NCBI RefSeq assembly: GCF_030678915.1 | Contig: NZ_JAUUTZ010000019.1 | Coordinates: 1-64,000, forward strand | Reading direction: 5' to 3' | DNA length: 64,000 nucleotides | DNA from: Paracoccus wurundjeri | GTDB lineage: Bacteria > Pseudomonadota > Alphaproteobacteria > Rhodobacterales > Rhodobacteraceae | Shown here: positions 62,940 through 64,000 of the stretch, in pieces | How positions within the stretch are numbered: position 1 is the first letter of the stretch | Layout: each line of letters begins with the position of its first letter | Program-made: the position numbers and the translations under genes | The notes under the pieces: generated by a model | What the model saw: only the letters and a program-made list of their open reading frames with translations | Databases searched by the model: none | Told to the model about the DNA's origin: nothing

Positions 62940-63821
62940 ATGGTCGAAAGCAATACCGAATCGCGACATCCCGCAGCGGATGGATTGCACCTGCAACCTG
63001 CGGGGCAGATCCTTTCGGCATTGCTGGATGCGCAGATCGGTGCGCTTGCAGGGGTGAAACCCGCTTTACCCGCGATCGAAAAAGCGGCCGAGCTTGGCGC
63101 CGACGCTTTGGCGCGCGGCGGGCGGATGGGCTATGCCGGGGCGGGAAGCTCTGGCCTGATGGCATTGGCGGACAGTCTCGAACTGGCGGGCACCTTCGGA
63201 CTCCCTCCCGAAAGGACGCCGATGATGTTCGCGGGTGGCGCGGATGCGCTTCTGCACATGAAGGGCGCGGCAGAGGACGATCCCCGGCTTGCCGTGGCGG
63301 ATCTGGATGCCTCTGGCCTGCAGGCGGGCGATGTAGTGCTGATCCTGACGGCTTCGGGCAGGACGCCCTATGCCCTGACCATCGCGCAGGAGGCGCGGGC
63401 GCGCGGGATCACTGTTGTCGGCTTCGCCAATGTGGATGGCACGCCTCTTCTGGACATGTCCGATATCGCCGTCCTGCTGCAGACCGGTGCCGAGATCGTC
63501 GCGGGCTCTACCCGGATGGGGGCGGCAACGGCGCAAAAGGTGGCACTGAACATGCTGTCGGTGCTGGTCGGTATCCGTCTGGGCCATGTGCATGACGGCT
63601 ATATGGTCAATCTTGTCGCCGACAATGCCAAGCTGGTGGACCGGGCCACGCGGATCGTCAGCAATCTTGCCTCGGTGCCGCTGCCGGTGGCCGAAGCGGC
63701 GCTTACGGCCACGCAGGGGGCGGTGAAGCCCGCAATTCTGGTGGCGCAAGGCATGGACCCCGAAAGGGCCGCCGCCGAACTGGAGCGGACGGGGGGGCAT
63801 CTGCAACCGCTGCTCGCATGA
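62940..63821 (+). CDS. MurQ-like SIS-domain etherase
   Basis: A 293-residue SIS-fold protein related to N-acetylmuramic acid 6-phosphate etherase. GYAGAGSSGL near residue 62 starts the sugar-phosphate fold, SGRTPYALTIAQEA near residue 141 and GAEIVAGSTRMGAATAQKVALN near residue 180 match the MurQ pattern, and LVADNAKLVDRATRIV lies near the end. It differs from canonical MurQ: SGR is SGL and ECPPTFG is replaced by LELAGTFG, keeping only the Glu. Start at ATG 62940 after GAGGAATC. It diverges from the kinase and precedes a sugar-binding protein. Confidence 0.82.
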   Translation: MVESNTESRHPAADGLHLQPAGQILSALLDAQIGALAGVKPALPAIEKAAELGADALARGGRMGYAGAGSSGLMALADSLELAGTFGLPPERTPMMFAGGADALLHMKGAAEDDPRLAVADLDASGLQAGDVVLILTASGRTPYALTIAQEARARGITVVGFANVDGTPLLDMSDIAVLLQTGAEIVAGSTRMGAATAQKVALNMLSVLVGIRLGHVHDGYMVNLVADNAKLVDRATRIVSNLASVPLPVAEAALTATQGAVKPAILVAQGMDPERAAAELERTGGHLQPLLA

Positions 63822-63872
63822 TTTCACGAAAACCAAGGGCTGGGGAACAGGTCCATATTCAGGGAGAAGAAC

Positions 63873-64000
63873 ATGACCCGAACCATTCGTCTGGCATTAT
63901 TGGCCAACACATTCATGGCCGGCGCGGCCGCCGCGCAGGACGTCACGCTGACCGTCGAAAGCTGGCGCAACGACGATCTGCAGATCTGGCAGGAAACCAT
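63873..64000 (+). CDS. Sugar ABC transporter binding protein, cut by window end
   Basis: Only the first 42 codons are present. The signal peptide MTRTIRLALLANTFMAG ends near AAA-Q at residue 22, and the mature part begins VTLTVESWRNDDLQIWQ, typical of family-1 sugar-binding proteins. A good AGGGAGAAG ribosome site lies upstream. It follows the MurQ-like gene by 51 bases and would bring in an amino-sugar-containing glycan fragment. Confidence 0.8.
   Translation, partial: MTRTIRLALLANTFMAGAAAAQDVTLTVESWRNDDLQIWQET

Overview
The window is high-GC DNA with short intergenic gaps, many 4-base ATGA overlaps and alphaproteobacterial gene neighbourhoods. Together these point to the Rhodobacterales, most likely Paracoccus or a close relative. 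This is an inference from gene content, because no rRNA or other marker gene is present. I saw no tRNA, rRNA, CRISPR array, prophage or insertion sequence. The first 72 bases contain long G runs that look like a contig edge or poorly resolved sequence.

Layout. (1) 200-9780: an MlrC-type metallopeptidase and a dipeptide-type ABC transporter on the minus strand, a D-serine dehydratase/D-threonine aldolase-like PLP enzyme, and divergently an RpiR regulator with a RidA imine deaminase. This looks like uptake and breakdown of peptides or D-amino acids. (2) 9926-17881: a sulfonate-sulfur operon (SsuE, TauD-like dioxygenase, flavin monooxygenase, SsuABC-type transporter), then an operon of an alpha/beta hydrolase, two tiny membrane proteins and an FAD/NAD(P)-binding protein. 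(3) 18215-24699: a chemoreceptor, then a dipeptidase-like protein, a DUF5943-like protein and an MHS transporter with a divergent LysR, resembling part of the Pseudomonas betaine-catabolism neighbourhood. (4) 24827-26571: a yeast-type cytosine deaminase with a CodB permease. (5) 26754-30920: envelope proteins, including an OmpA-domain protein with eleven 16-residue Ala/Glu/Pro repeats, an HPP-CBS membrane protein and a small outer-membrane barrel.

(6) 31101-40369: a LacI regulator, a GH105 unsaturated-uronyl hydrolase, a coupled 38-codon ORF, an unrecognised 851-residue protein and a complete sugar ABC transporter. This is a plausible oligo-uronide (pectin-like) utilisation locus. (7) 40571-50046: a LysR regulator divergent from a polar amino-acid ABC transporter, followed by N-carbamoyl-D-amino-acid hydrolase, flavin reductase, DapA-like aldolase/lyase, SDR, D-hydantoinase and hydantoin racemase. 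This is a full hydantoin-to-D-amino-acid pathway in one transcription unit. (8) 50163-60865: a molybdenum hydroxylase with a three-haem cytochrome c, divergent from a membrane di-iron hydroxylase, two small membrane proteins, a DUF6166 protein, a zinc alcohol dehydrogenase, an alpha/beta hydrolase and a GntR regulator, ending in an MFS transporter. The set could oxidise a substrate stepwise from C-H to alcohol, aldehyde and acid, and it is the best candidate here for an undescribed system. (9) 61168-64000: a GntR/UTRA regulator, an amino-sugar kinase, a MurQ-like etherase and the start of a sugar-binding protein, for amino-sugar (MurNAc/GlcNAc-type) use.

Two copies of a hairpin element that ends in a conserved GAGGTATTT-type tail lie downstream of ABC ATPase genes at both ends of the left 40 kb. 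Several short inverted repeats in divergent promoters suggest local operators for the RpiR, LysR, LacI and GntR regulators.
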